From Conoideocrella luteorostrata (taxonomy: Eukaryota; Ascomycota; Sordariomycetes; Hypocreales; Clavicipitaceae), in NCBI GenBank assembly GCA_032433595.1, contig JASWJB010000050.1, positions 111,828-175,827 on the forward strand: a DNA stretch of 64,000 nucleotides, read 5' to 3'. Each line of letters opens with the position of its first letter. Position 1 is the first letter of the stretch. The notes below the pieces were generated by a model. It worked only from the letters and a program-made list of their open reading frames with translations, did no database searches and was not told the origin of the DNA. A program made the translations under genes and the position numbers. Positions 13,001 through 25,406 of the stretch are shown here, piece after piece.

Positions 13001-13701
13001 GAGCTGGGCAGGTTCTTCGTAAAATATTGTGAAGCACAGATCACGCAGGTGGTAGTCTGTGGGGGTTGTAACTTCTAGCGTCTCTCGCGAGCTGTAGAGC
13101 ACTAGCGAATCAATTAATTAACTAGTCAGTCAAGTGTCAGTGTCCCAGAAATGTGCAGAGGGGCACAAAGACCCGCTTGTCAGCGCTGCAGAGGCCCAAT
13201 GGCGAGACATGTGCGCCTGGAGAACCCGGAGGCTCACACGACCGTGGCAGTGCCTAGCCCCTAGGCCTGCTTGACTGTCTCACCCCATCCCACCAGAGCC
13301 TTCATCATCAACCCATTTTCCTCTTCTGTTCCTTCGTATTAGACCTGTTCTTCATTCCTCACGCGCTTGTGCTGTCGTTCCGGACCAGCGTTCGACATAA
13401 ACAGCCCCAACTTCTTTCTTTGTTTGGGCACTTTGAGGAACCCTTGTCCTCCCGGTTGTTTCTCTCGTTTCTGCGACCGACTACATTCGCTTTCTTAATT
13501 CTTCTCGTCTCCCGTTGATGATCGTGTATTACTCCTTCTTCCAGGACGCCTTGTATAACTAATCACTGCTCGTCCACAGCGTGCACTTTCCCATCTCACT
13601 CCATCATCCCGTCGCTATCGACTGCATAATTCGAGACTTGCGAGGGGCTTTAATTTATAATTAATATCAACACACCCGGACGACAATCTCGCTGCAACAA
13701 A
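10092..13701. other. Intergenic region without a supported gene; AT-rich island inside
   Basis: About 3.6 kb without a convincing gene. An A-rich and TA-rich island (about 10485-10575, including long A runs near 10497-10518) has a base composition unlike its flanks and could be a worn mobile-element fragment. The last 400 bases are the C/T-rich promoter and leader of the GH16 gene. They include a TATA-like AT run (around 13650-13670) shortly before its ATG. Confidence 0.55.
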
Positions 13702-15105
13702 ATGTTGCGCTCCGTCGCACTCACTGCCCTTTTGGGGGTTTGCTCGGTTTTCGCAGCAAAGTGCGATCTCAACAACAAATGCCCTCAAGATGCTCCTTGC
13801 TGTTCCCGTAAGTCATCGGTACATGACTTTGTCGACGCATAAAGTTTCGCCAAGGTTAGCTGACCCCCGAGATGTACAGAATATGGCGAATGTGGCATTG
13901 GTGCGTTCTGTCTTGGCGGTTGCGACCCCCGATCGTCACATAACCTCTCGTCTTGTGTTCCTGCGCCGGTTTGCCAGGATCGAACCACAAAATTCACGAA
14001 TCTGGATAGTGTTGTCGATATTAGTGAATATCTTGGCGACTCCAGCAAAAAGGATTGGGTTGCGCAGGGAGAGCCCGCGATGCTGGACGGCAACGTTTTG
14101 TTGACCATGCCCAAGAGCAGTGTTGGAACCGTTCTGGCCTCTACCACGTACATGTGGTACGGAAACGTCAAGGCCAAGTTCAAGACTAGCCGCGGACAGG
14201 GTGTCGTGACTGCTTTTATTTTGCTATCTGATGTCAAGGATGAGATTGACTACGAATTTGTCGGTGTCGAGCTCGGAAAGGCCCAGACCAACTACTACTA
14301 TCAAGGTATTACCGACTACCACAACTCCGGTAACATTACCTTGTCTGATACCTTCAACAACTTCCATGAGTACGAAATCCGCTGGACGCCCGACAAGATT
14401 GAATGGCTCGTCGATGGCCAGGTCGGCCGCACCAAGGAACGCAAGGACACTTGGAACGAGACGTCACAGAGCTGGATGTATCCCCAGACTCCGGCCCGTG
14501 TTCAGTTGTCCATCTGGCCTGGTGGCGCTGCTACTAATGCGAAGGGTACGGTTGACTGGGCTGGCGGCCCCATGGACTGGAACGCTCCGGATATCAAGAA
14601 CATTGGCTACTTCTACGCGACCTTTGCTGAGGTTAGCATGCAATGCTACAAGGCGAAGAACGCTCCTGGCACAAACAAGAACAAGAGCTACACCTACAAC
14701 AGCGTCAAGGGAACGAATGACACGGTTGTTGACGGTAACGGAGACACCGTGCTCGGGTCATTCGAAGGCACCGGATCCGATATGAAGAAGGACAAGGCCT
14801 CTGCCTCTCAGAGCGGTGACTCACCTAAGAAGACGGCGGCTACTATTCCCGGCGGCAGCAATGGTGCCGTTGGTCAAGATCACAGCGGCAGTAGTGATGG
14901 CGGCAGCAAGGCTGGAAGCCCTGGCTCCGGAAGCGGATCCGGTGGCTCTGGAAGCTCAGGCTCTAATTGTCCCCCGAGTTCTTTCAACCAGGATTGCAGC
15001 ACTGGAGGCAACAACCAGGGCAGCAACGGCAAGAGCACCGGCAGCAAGGCCAGCGCCAGCGTATTGGCCATGATTGTTGCAGGCGCTGCACTTTACTGGC
15101 TGTAA
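13702..15105 (+). CDS. GPI-anchored GH16 CRH-type chitin/glucan transglycosylase with chitin-binding module (Crh2/Utr2-like)
   Basis: Two exons (13702-13807, 13880-15105) encode about 443 aa. A signal peptide ends near residue 19 (after VCSVFAA). It is followed by a hevein-like chitin-binding module (CBM18 type) with closely spaced cysteines, for example APCCSQYGECGIGAFC. The GH16 catalytic motif is DEIDYEF at about residues 156-162, with Glu157, Asp159 and Glu161 in the E-x-D-x-E arrangement. Trp-rich substrate-binding segments follow (EIRWTPDKIEWLVDG, QLSIWPGG). The C-terminus is a Ser/Gly-rich linker and a hydrophobic tail typical of GPI attachment. CRH enzymes link chitin to beta-glucan in the cell wall from the outer face of the plasma membrane. 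A chitin-binding module placed before the catalytic domain matches the Crh2/Utr2 branch. The intron splits the chitin-binding module. Confidence 0.93.
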
Positions 15106-16912
15106 GCGCGAGAATCCTCCCTGCTGAAATTTTAATTTGATGGAATGATGCTTTGGTTCTTGGGAGAAATCGGCGCGACACGGTTGGAAATGGCTGCTGC
15201 AATGATTCATGGCGATGTTTTTTTTGTTCTTTGCTTTTTACTACCCATTCACTCTTTTTTTCTTTCTTTCTTCTTTCTTTTCTCTTGACTTTATAAACAC
15301 CAGAAACGAGCATCTTTTATCCCATCCTTTCATTTTTTTTTTTTTTTGGGAGATATCGGCTTGATGGTGCAAGCTTGTTGTATGTACGAAGCATTGTCAA
15401 CTTGTACAAATTTGTACATATATGGGGTTCGATTGGGTTGACTGTGCTGGCCATGGATTTGCAGAGGATGACAGTAATGGCCTCCGGGTTGTCCATTCCT
15501 TGATGAAAAGGTGAAGCCACTAGCGTTGCAATCCGAAGGCATGCGATGGAAATAAATGTTTTATGATTGGAATATCTAGCAACAAGCGACTGTGTAGTGA
15601 ATGTGTTTGTATAAAACTATGGAAAAGAATTCGAAAGACGTACTTGCCATCTGATTAAAACAAATGACAACGGCATACTGAGTACTAGTGCCAACATATT
15701 GTTAGCAAATGCTGCTGACACGCTGTTTTGGCGCCGGACGCAGTGGATGATGTCTGAGACATACCACTTCGGGGTGCAGGCAGCCAGGGATAGAACGGGA
15801 TATATTTAGTTAGAGCGTGCCCACCGAGGACCACAAAAGGTAGGAAGGACCCTTGGCGATATCTCATCTAACTACGGAGTATGAGTGGATAAATGCGTTA
15901 CTAGTATGTACTACGGAGTACGGAGTACGAGTAACTGGTATGTACTGCTCCGTATGTCCTGCTGTGTACTCCGTATGTACGTCGTCTACGGAGTATAACG
16001 CTACAATAATCATTAAAAGTCGGTGTGTGTGGCCGATGCTCGGACATTTTTCGCGCCGGACGCTGTCGGCTTGTTCCGGCGATGACAGCAAGCTTGCTGC
16101 ATTGCAAGCTATTACGCTGCCGTGTGGATAGGCGAATAAAAAAACAACTGAACAACAAACAACGAACACAAGAAAACGTCATCGGATCAGTAATCCAGCC
16201 TGATGCTCATGGAGAGTGTTTCTTGAATTAATTTTATTTTTCGGTTTATTATTTAATTATTTTATTACTATTGTTATTTTATTTTTTTGGGAAGGGGAGA
16301 AACACATGAACCACCAATGAGGCGCGGAAGCGGGAAGCGCTCGGGTGTTGTTCGTGCATTTTGCGGCCAGAGGCCGGGGCGAGGCGAAACTGAGGCGGGG
16401 TTATGGTGAAGAATTGGACCGCGCTCGTGGGATTTGCTGAGCGAGACGCAAAACGCGAGGACGCGAAACGGGAAGTGGGGTCAAACTATGATTGGAACTG
16501 GCAGACCGTCCGTCGTCTGTCGTGGTACCGAGTACTGCGGGTCTGTTAGCTGGCATTACTGAGATGTTGGGGAGAGTCGTAACGCAATGGGGGTATTGAG
16601 ATGTTCCTCGCCCTAGCTGTCGGCTCCACCAGAGCTTGGGCTGTGAGGGTTTGCGCTGGTTAGTAAGGCTGATCGTTTCTTAGGGCATCATGGTCATGGA
16701 GGGGATGTTGGTCGAGGAGGATAAATATCAGGCATGGTCCTCGATGGAATGGTTTTTTGCTTCCTCATCAGCATCACCGACATAGATACAGCAAGAGCAT
16801 CATTTCTATACGTACTCTTAGCAGCTTACCTGGCCACCACGACTTACACACTGCTGTCATCACACATCTACAGCAACACCAAGACTCCATCATCGTCATC
16901 ATCGTCATCATC
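15106..16912. other. Intergenic region, no gene seen; cluster of TACGGAGTA motifs
   Basis: The first few hundred bases are the 3' flank of the GH16 gene, with poly-T tracts near 15220-15290 and 15333-15348. A dense cluster of the TACGGAGTA/TACTCCGTA motif lies at 15873-15995. The last 150 bases are the leader of the Rossmann-fold gene. Confidence 0.6.
15873..15995. repeat. Cluster of TACGGAGTA/TACTCCGTA motifs
   Basis: Five exact copies in both orientations are visible, at 15873, 15912, 15919 (overlapping), 15967 and 15987. Near-matches such as CTCCGTA lie between them. This is one of the densest clusters of the motif in the window. Confidence 0.8.
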
Positions 16913-17641
16913 ATGTCCAAGGCCATTGCTTTCCTCGGTGCCACTGGCGGCTGCGGCCTCTCTGCGCTGAAGCGCTCCGTCGCTGCGGGCCACACCTGCA
17001 TCGCCCTCTGCCGCACCCCGTCCAAGATGGACGCCCACTTCCCCAACAAGCCTGCCAACTTGATCCTCAAGCAAGGCAACGCCCACGACGCCGTTGCCGT
17101 GGGTGAGCTGCTCCTCCATCCCTCCGACCGAACCCGCATGGTCGACGCCGTCAACTTCTCTATTGGCGGCAACGTCAGCGCCACGCTCACCATGGACGAC
17201 CCTGACGTCTGCAAAAAGGGCATCGCTGCTCTCCTGGACGCCATCAACACGCTCCGCTCCAATGGTGTCTCCGGAAGGCCTCTCATCGCCATGGTCAGCA
17301 CGACTGGCATTTCCGAGCACGCCCGGGACGTGCCCCTCCTGCTTGTGCCCATGTACCACATCATGTTGAAGGCGCCTCATGCGGACAAGAAGGTGGCCGA
17401 GCAGAGTCTGCGCGACAGCAGCGAACGATTTGTGCTGGTCCGCCCCAGCTTGCTGCAGGATGGGGAGAAGCCTGATCGCGAGATCAGAGTTCACGTCGAG
17501 AGCGGGAAGGGGGTTGAGAAGAAGGAGGTTGGGTATTTCATCTCGAGGGAGGATGTTGGTCGGTGGATGTACGAGAATCTGCTGGAGAATGCTGGCGAGC
17601 AGAGTCAGTACGAGGGCAAGGCAGTTGGGTTGACCTGGTAA
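16913..17641 (+). CDS. NAD(P)-binding Rossmann-fold protein (atypical SDR / NmrA-like)
   Basis: An intronless 242-aa protein. It starts with a strand plus glycine-rich loop, IAFLGATGGCGLSALKRSV, the dinucleotide-binding GxxGxxG pattern of extended or atypical short-chain dehydrogenases. A later stretch, LIAMVSTTGISEHARDVPL, corresponds to the strand bearing the Ser/Thr active-site region. RFVLVRPSLLQDGEKP and ISREDVGRWMYENLLE match the C-terminal pattern of NmrA-like or NAD(P)H-binding proteins. The substrate cannot be told. The frame stays open upstream to about 16757, but the ATG at 16913 follows a CATCATCAT leader and begins directly with the Rossmann strand, so it is preferred. No signal peptide is present, so it is probably cytosolic. 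Confidence 0.85.
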   Translation: MSKAIAFLGATGGCGLSALKRSVAAGHTCIALCRTPSKMDAHFPNKPANLILKQGNAHDAVAVGELLLHPSDRTRMVDAVNFSIGGNVSATLTMDDPDVCKKGIAALLDAINTLRSNGVSGRPLIAMVSTTGISEHARDVPLLLVPMYHIMLKAPHADKKVAEQSLRDSSERFVLVRPSLLQDGEKPDREIRVHVESGKGVEKKEVGYFISREDVGRWMYENLLENAGEQSQYEGKAVGLTW

Positions 17642-19375
17642 AGGGGAGGAGGACATGGGTGGATTGCGCGCACCCTGCGGGATAATGCTGCAGCTAATAT
17701 GCGCTTGGTTTTTGGTCAAAGCGGGAGTCGTTCATGTTTCTTGTCTTTTGTTTCTCTAGAAGTGTCCCCAATGGTTTCCGAGTTATTTCCTTTGTGTAAG
17801 CTGCATAACTAGTTATAGAGATACCTGGAATGAAAACTATGCCCGCCAATTTTCTTGCTTCCAAATTGATGGCCTGATAACCTGGGTAACCAAACGTCTG
17901 TCGAATGAATGTGCCCAGAAACAAGATGCATGCTAGTTGGACTTTGTCCTACTTGCCACGAAGTGAGCAGCAAGCTGTGGTCAATCTGAGCAGTAGACAA
18001 GTCCTTGTATTTCATGCGATTGAGGAGGGATTACTCCGTAGACCTGTCACTAATTAGAGATATTTCGGACGACACTGGACTGGTGATATCAATAACGTTG
18101 GTATCCACTTGCTGCAATTTAACTTATTCTGTGACACTACTACCGTAACTCATAGATCATGGAGGGCATAAATTGTTATCGACCGACCCTCTGACAAAGT
18201 GTTCAGTATTGCAGCTAGTTAGTTGTGTTCATGTTAAACAGGAACACATCCCACCGAGTCTTCCGCATAATTTCAAGCGTGTTCACGACACCCCGGACAG
18301 CTTAGCATGACGAAACACACACCACCACTATTGCGGCTCACTCTCCGAACCGCATTCTACGGGGGTAAATGTTTGTATTGTACAGTGCGCGACGCATCTG
18401 GCCAACTTCTCAGTACGACGGAGTAGTTATGAGCAGCACCTCAAGCGCCTTCATTTCGTTCTCGGTGACCCCCAAATATGTATCGATTCGGCATGTCGCT
18501 TTTCTGCATCCCCCACCACCAACCAACGCGCCACTCTTGTAACGCAGCATTTTGCATGCGTCCCCCCACCGATGGCCGTTGATCGTCCGTTCATCCTGCA
18601 CAGTGATTCTGGGAAGGAGCTGATGCATTTTTCATCCAGATTCATCCCCAAACCCCGCCCGCATCGTCCCTTCCTGGCTGGCTACATAACTGCGGAGGAC
18701 GGACGGGGCCATGGCTTATTCGCCCATCTAGTGCATCCTCCTCCATCAATGGCCATTTCACGCCTCAATTCAGCAACGATTTTCGAGCACATCCCTGGTA
18801 CTACTCCCCCGGGAAACCCACCATCCTAGCCGCCGCGCTGATGCAGGCCCGTCCCTCCGAACGCGTCGAGAACAAAGGAAAGAATCCCCCCCACTGCTGC
18901 CCTATCATTAGGTATGTACTCCGCATGACTGGATCACTCGTCCTTTGCGCCGCGCCCCTGTTCACGTTGCACACGTTTCGGACGCCAAAGGAAGCAAAAA
19001 CCTTCCTCCAATCACTGCAAGTAACTATTCCGTACTCCGTACAATGCCACGATTCATCCGTTGTACTCGGCTTGCGCCCCATGTCTCAGCCGGAGATGTC
19101 GTTCATCCCGACGTGTATGCTGTTTTATAAGTACCGGCGCCTATCCTGTCTCTTCATGCCTTCGTCCTCCATCTTAGACTTCGCCCTATACCCGAAATTG
19201 ATTTACGTGCCTTCTCTTCTGCGCAGATAGACGCGGTTGTGTACATAAGCAGAGGAACAAAACTGTCGATACTTTTGTTTCTTTTTCTGTCAACTCTTTA
19301 CTCCGTATTCTTTCTTTATTTTAGAAGCCGGTCTTCTCTCAGGTCTGCACTTTCAGTCTCGGAACTGACCTCATC
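17642..19375. other. Intergenic region, no gene seen
   Basis: Between two plus-strand genes. Small open frames show no domain. TACTCCGTA copies are present at 18032, 19033 and 19300, the last about 75 bases before the downstream start codon. Confidence 0.6.
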
Positions 19376-20542
19376 ATGTTGAAGAAACTCCTATTCGCCG
19401 CCGCTACCGCAGCCGCAGCTACTCTACCGCCCCGAAACATGGCAAGCACCAGAGCGGCACCATCCAAGGTCCTTTTGTCGGGCCCCAGCAATATCATGAT
19501 TGCCGACTTTGACGGATCCAAGTTTGGCGTTGCCCTCAATAAGCAAGTCCCTGGAGCGCCAACCTGGATGGCCTACGCCAAGCCGGATCTGTTGTACGCT
19601 GTTGATGAAAACAGCGCCACCACCAGTCTCTTCCATATCGATCTTGCGGGAAATAAGATTGAGCAATCGGCTAACACGACAGGCAGTAATGGCGTGGTGC
19701 ATCTGGCGTTTAACAAGGATCACACGCGCATGGTTGGGGCGGCATACGGCTCTAGTGCCATTGACGTGTTTGACGTCTCAAACGGCGGCCTGAAGTACAT
19801 CAAGTCGGTCAAGTCAAACGACAACACCGGCCCTGTTGGAGACCGCCAGGAGAAAGCTCATCCTCACCAGGCCGTCCTGGACCCGACTGGCCGCTACTTT
19901 GCCGTCCCTGATCTGGGCACGGACCGCATTCTCATTCTGGATAGCGATAAAGACTCCTTCGAGGTCATCAACCACGTCCCTATTGAACCAGCTGGCTGTG
20001 GCCCGCGACACGGAGCCTTCTTTCCTGCCGGCGCCGCCAAAGCCACCCACTACATTGTGCTGTGCGAGATCAAAAACGTCGTCAATGTGTACTCTCTGAA
20101 GTACGGCGGCGACAAGGGCATCGAGTTTTTCACTGAGCAGTCTATTTCGACTTTTCCCTCCGCCACCCCCCCTAAAGCTGCGGCCGGAGAGCTTGTCATC
20201 GCCCCCGACAGTAAGAGCGTCTATGCTTCCAATAGGCTCACTGGAGAAGCTACCGACAATATCGCACACTTCCGCGTGGTGCAACAGTCTGCCGAGGGCA
20301 GCGCGACTTGTCAGATTAAGCTTGAGCTCGTAGGTTTGACGTCCACGGGTGGTAAATTGCCTCGTATGTTCAGCATCTCGGAGGATGGCCAGTTTGTGCT
20401 AGTTGGAAACCAGGACGGCGATCTTGGGGTCGTGGCCTTGAAGAGGAACCCGGATGGTACGCTGGAGAAGAACCCGGCGGCCAGTATCCCGGCAAATACA
20501 TTGCCGAATGGAAAAGGGCCTGCGTTTGTGCAGCAGGCTTAG
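19376..20542 (+). CDS. Secreted beta-propeller protein, lactonase / carboxymuconate-cyclase-like
   Basis: An intronless 388-aa protein with an N-terminal signal-like stretch (MLKKLLFAAATAAAATL). The body shows repeating propeller blades: TWMAYAKPDLLYAVDENS, VVHLAFNKDHTRMVGAAYG, HPHQAVLDPTGRYFAVPDL, GPRHGAFFPAG and KLPRMFSISEDGQFVLVGN. The HPHQ and GPRH segments correspond to the conserved histidine/arginine-bearing loops of the seven-bladed lactonase family (6-phosphogluconolactonase / YbhE-like). Fungal secreted members have no firmly assigned substrate. Its neighbour on the other strand, a GPI-type aspartic protease, is convergent with only 363 bases between stop codons. An extracellular role is inferred from the signal peptide. 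Confidence 0.85.
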   Translation: MLKKLLFAAATAAAATLPPRNMASTRAAPSKVLLSGPSNIMIADFDGSKFGVALNKQVPGAPTWMAYAKPDLLYAVDENSATTSLFHIDLAGNKIEQSANTTGSNGVVHLAFNKDHTRMVGAAYGSSAIDVFDVSNGGLKYIKSVKSNDNTGPVGDRQEKAHPHQAVLDPTGRYFAVPDLGTDRILILDSDKDSFEVINHVPIEPAGCGPRHGAFFPAGAAKATHYIVLCEIKNVVNVYSLKYGGDKGIEFFTEQSISTFPSATPPKAAAGELVIAPDSKSVYASNRLTGEATDNIAHFRVVQQSAEGSATCQIKLELVGLTSTGGKLPRMFSISEDGQFVLVGNQDGDLGVVALKRNPDGTLEKNPAASIPANTLPNGKGPAFVQQA

Positions 20543-20905
20543 GTTATGGCTGTGGCTGCGGCCGCTCGCGATTGATTAGGTGAGGTCAAGATAACATGTA
20601 CATGCACGCTGGTTGGAGAATGTGAGTTATCACGGATAGCAAGGGCATGTACACTCACTACACAGCGGGAATCGCCTTGACGATTTACTTTTCCGTAGTC
20701 AAAAAGGTTAGATGGGGGAAATAAGCACTCCGCTGAACACGAAAAAAAGACTTTCAAAATGCATGTCTCATAACGTCTACCAAGTATCTAGAATGCTATA
20801 TGACCAATGCCATCATGCAAGTGTATAGCAGCTAATTTATGAAAAATAAATGCCCCATGATCCGTATAGTAAATGATTCACCGCAGGAGCGAGCACCCGC
20901 TCTCG
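20543..20905. other. Convergent intergenic spacer, no gene seen
   Basis: Contains the 3' ends of the lactonase-like gene and the aspartic protease gene. Nothing else is recognisable. Confidence 0.6.
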
Positions 20906-22630
20906 TTACACGGCCAAAGCAAAAGCCAAAGTCACAGTCCCCAAAACGCCAAACGAACTCCAGTTCTTGCGGATAGATTCTACCCCGCTACTTTTGTCCT
21001 TTTGCTTGCTATTACCATTATTCGTACCAGTCGGCTCACCACCGGGCTGTGAGCTAGAATTCCCGCTCTGTGCCGAACATGTACCCACTATAGACGTGAT
21101 GTTTGTTGAGGTGTCTATGGTCTGTGGCTTGGCTCCGCAGTTGGCATAAGGTGCCATGTAGGTCATGTTGTTGGAGATGTCGAATACAACTACACACACA
21201 CATTGTCAGTTCACGTGTATCCCTGTGTGGACGAAGAAGGGGGAGAGGGGGCAATAGTACGCACCATACGCGGATCGCATAAAGGTATCGCCCAGTAATG
21301 TGAACGATGTGCTGGGCATGATGCCCAAGTAGCAGCTTGTTGGGAGGGTCTGAATCTCTCGAATCATCTCCTTGTAGGGAACTCGGATGGTCACGCCCTC
21401 AAAATTGAAGTCAATGGTGCCGTTTTGGCTGGCGAGGTCGCAGTCCACGATGTAGAACCCGTTGCCATCTGCCTTGGAAGCACCAACTGCTTGCGCCATC
21501 TGGTCGGCGAGCTTTGGCGGCAGCAACGTAAGCGTGGCACCTGTATCAAGAAACACCGGCATGGTGTTGCTTGTCAACGCTGTGGTTTGGCCGTTCGCCG
21601 CCGTGTGCTGGATGGAGTTGAGCGTGACCCAGAACCGCGCAACGCCATCGGGGGACTTGTCTGCGGGGATCAGAGGCAAGGGGGCTAGAGTTCCGGAGTA
21701 TTTTCCCTGATCGATGCCCCCAAAGACGACCACACCAGCTTTATCTGTCTTGCTGCCCAGGGCGACGCTGTACGCCTTCGTCTTGGTGACGCCCTGATCG
21801 GCCAGCTGGTCGATGAAGTTCTTATAGCCCGTGTTGACGCCCACACCGTGTCCGATGCCGAGAATGCCAGAGAACTGATCGCGACTAGACTCCGCAACCC
21901 CAAACTGAACCTGCTTCATCTGCTGGCTGGAGGAGGGGAGGACAATATCGTCGAGGACGTAGTCGACTTGCGCGGAGCCAATGCCGTAGCGCAGCTCAGT
22001 GCTCAGGCTGCTAGCCTTGGAGGATGATGACTTTTTGGGGTCGTAGTTCCCAATGGCTTGGCAGAATTGTCTGTCTGATAGGGCTAGCCTTCCGCAGTCC
22101 GGGTTGACCCAGAGCTCGAAGGACCCGGTGTCCAGTTGGGCAAACACCTTTTGAGGCGGGTTTCCGATGTTGACTGCCAGAAGAGGACTCTCAGGTCAGC
22201 AGCTGGATTTTGGGCACCATGGTTCGGAAGGATACATACGTTGAGCGTAATAGGCCACATCTGAGCGGTTATCGAGCCGGACCTCAACACCTCGCCTGTC
22301 CAGACTCGGCCGCTCGACGTGGACCACCGGCAAGGTCATTAAGCCTGGCGAGATGTCACCAACTGGTAGTCCTCTTTTCGCATCATCTTTGGGTAGCCTT
22401 TTAGCATTTAGGAGCGTCCCAAATGCATCTCTTTTTGAAAGCCGAGGGACTGGCAGGGTCCCCATCGACACCGATTCATCCACAACGGGCAATCCTCTCG
22501 ACGATACATCAGAGAGAATGCTCTCGGCTGTGATTGCTTGCCCAAAGAGGTCGGACCCATTTCGAAGCTGCGGCCATGCGTATGCAGATAAAGACAAGGA
22601 GAGAACAGTCGCGAGCCGAACCGATGCCAT
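20906..22630 (-). CDS. GPI-anchored aspartic protease (yapsin/candidapepsin-like, peptidase family A1)
   Basis: Three exons (22630-22240, 22173-21265, 21189-20906) encode about 527 aa. A signal peptide (to about residue 18) is followed by a pro-region with several dibasic sites (SKRDAF, NAKRLP, AKRGLP, DRRGVE), suited to kexin-type or autocatalytic maturation. Both catalytic aspartates are present, in FAQLDTGSFELWV (Asp145) and PVFLDTGATLTLLP (Asp340). The flap-like region and disulphide cysteines (NPDCGR..QFCQA, YIVDCD..TSCYLG) fit family A1. The tail is Ser/Gly/Asn-rich and ends in a hydrophobic stretch (GTVTLAFALAV), as expected for GPI attachment. Yapsins act at the cell surface in processing wall and secreted proteins. 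Intron donors GTATGT and GTGCGT are canonical on the minus strand. The start is the Met directly preceding the signal sequence. Confidence 0.92.
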
Positions 22631-25406
22631 GTTGGATGGCTTGTCGCAGTAATTACACGCAATACACGCTTTCACCAATAACAATTATCGTGAGCCAAAA
22701 ACAATCATTAACATGCAAGAAAAACACAAGTTAAGGATAATAATGAAGGTGGTAAAGAATAACAAGAAGGAACGCTTTTTCAAAGATATCTACTATGCAA
22801 GAAACACACCTTACTGCGTTGGGTCTCTGTTCAAACATGGAGCATGACTACCTTTCCATTGTTTACAGCATCGGCAAAGGGGTCAACCGGTAGCAGTGCG
22901 AAATGCCAACCAGCCAAGAACTGCAGGAGAAACTGAGGCTGAGAGGCACAGGATATTTTTGGTGGACCTGTCTGATTCGAAACGAGCACGTGTATGAGAG
23001 ATGAACATTTACCGGGATGGATTTCCAATAATAAACCCAACTTTGTATGGAGTACCCGATGCAATGCTGGGTTTTTCTGGAGGAGGGCGAGGCCAAAAAA
23101 CGGGCTGGTGACGTCTCAAAACGGCTCCGTGGAGAGTCAGGGGGGTTTGAGGTGTGCCAGGGTGGTCGGAAAGGAGGGCATCCTGTAACAGATGGGCCCG
23201 GTGTTGAGAGCGATCAGCATGCTGGAAGGGACGGCGATGGAGAAGACCTCATTTGTTCTTGAATGCCACTAGTCTCTAGAATGTTATTTGGCAGATGAAT
23301 ACGCTTCGAAGATGGCCGTAGATGGAGCCACACGCATACTATGCATGTAGAGAAAGAAAACAGGATGGATGTGAATCAACAACAGGGAGCAAGGCAGCGG
23401 TGGTTGAAGGCCCTCAGGACGCTGAGCTGCTACAGTGGATCCTCTGCGGCTTGGCATAGGTACGACTCTGGCCACCAGAAACTCGAGAATGTGATTGGAC
23501 TCCACAACCGGAATAGGCAAGAGCTAACCCCGTTGACTGGAGCATCACTACTACTCCGTAGGTGCAATTAGTCTGGGCCAACTTGAATTTAATATGGATT
23601 GAAATGTCCGAACCCGAGAGTGAGAACTGGCTTGGTACGGCAACACCTTCTTCCGCCCTGGCACTGGAATCTTTTGCCGTTTCTACTTGTTCATATGAAG
23701 GCCAAATCAGCACGAGTGACAGTGCGGTGTAGTGCAGTGTAGTGCAGTGCAATCAATGCCGAGGAAAGAGCGTTCATTTATCGCTGCTGGTCCCTCCCTA
23801 GCATCTGGATCTTGCTGCCCCGCTATGATCAGTTAACAACAGTATCAGCAAACCAGCTTCTTGCTCAGAGCTTTATATTTCCTTTGGCAAAATCCAATAA
23901 TTTATTTGATATTTTACTTAGGCACCGGTTCCAACAATCCGGGCGCATTCTGCACCCTGCATTATCCAGAGCCAAACGCCGTCGTCTTTCTTTGGTACAC
24001 GGTTCAAGGTGTCGGCACGACCGTCTGTTGGGCTAATATCGACGATTTAGCTACATGTCACCACTGCTCACGTCGTCAATTTCTCGTTGCGTTGAGAAGA
24101 TTGTTGCTGATCTACCGATACACATTTGTTGGGAGGTGTAGTAACGACGGCGCACCGATTGTGGTGTCTTTACTACCCAATTGGCACCCAACCTTGAACA
24201 TATGGCCCCTTCAGTCGCGATTGGTACAGAGAGGATTTAGCATACAATGCCCTCAAGCTTTGCTGTCTCTAGTTGTTCTCGTCACAACCTCGTCACAACC
24301 AACTAGCTCTTGGCCACTATCGAAAATCAATACGGAGTACAGCTGTTCTCCAAGGCTGCCCGATCCGCCCCTCCTTGTTGGCTAAATCTTTACCTGTTCT
24401 TCATCCATGGCTTATGATGGATTGGCCGCGACCTCTGTGCGTCAGAATTCGGGGTTGCGGTCGATGCGTTGTCCTGCAAGCTGTGCTTCGCCATACCCGA
24501 ATGGTCTCTAGCGCCGCCCATGCACTTTTATGTTCTTTCCACCCCGGATCTGCCTCCCCGGTCTGATGGCTTGTGAGGGTTTTCTTGTTCTTTTTGACCC
24601 GCGTCCCCCGGTGCTCTCTTGTCTCGAATTCTTCGTCGATGTGGAAGTGCTCACCGCAAGGTCCGTAAGCAAGGTCCGTGAACCCTTGAGTCCGCTAAGA
24701 TGATTCTGCGACGCTTTGTAGCCAAACATCCACCCGATGATCACCTTGACAAACGGAACCCAAGACAAAAACAGCGGGCTTACTGCGGCTATTCCACAAT
24801 GATATGACACGGCCATCGTGCAAGCCGTGAAAGCCCAACGTGGAGATGTATAGCAAAATTACTCTCTCTAGAAGGAAAGGGTGCCATTCATTCATTTGTC
24901 AGTCAACGATGATCTCATTCTAGAGCCACGATCTGATTCATTGGTGAACCTCATCGATGGTCTTGCATTCCATTGAAGCTTTTGATAGGCTGGATTCGGC
25001 CCAATGCTGCATGAGACCTTACTTCTCCGCCCTTCCGCAGCTGGGTAAGACCATACAGCAAATAGGACCCTCTACTCCGTATACAAGTCGCATATGCATG
25101 CTCTCAGAAGCAAAAGGCCGCATTTGCATGGCAGGTCCCTCCCATGTGCGAACACCCGGAAAGAAACCGTACCATCAGTCTGAGGCGGCCCTGGTTCAAT
25201 GCACACCTTTAAGAACAGCGTCCCCCTCCTAGAGAAGATAGTCCTGTTGGCAGAAAGAGGATAGCTCCCCAGAAAAGAAAATGCGCCTTTTTGATGTAGA
25301 TGTTTTTGCTTTCTATTACGAACCTACGTTGTCTTCCCCATAGCCTCTTTTTAGCTGTGCCCACTTCCAATCATATCAATCTTCGGGCCAAGAGCACCAG
25401 AGCTGG
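22631..25406. other. Intergenic region, no supported gene
   Basis: About 2.8 kb upstream of the aspartic protease and of the small membrane protein gene. Open frames near 23.9-24.4 kb have no recognisable domain. A short GTAGTGCAGT direct repeat lies near 23725-23752. TACTCCGTA/TACGGAGTA copies occur at 23552, 24331 and 25073. Confidence 0.55.

Noticed and set aside
16774..17719. Long minus-strand frames opposite the Rossmann-fold gene
   Set aside because: They lie antisense to a well-supported intronless gene and show no domain.
23861..24385. 174-codon plus-strand frame
   Set aside because: No domain, no good start context, and a TACGGAGTA copy lies within it, which elsewhere marks non-coding DNA.
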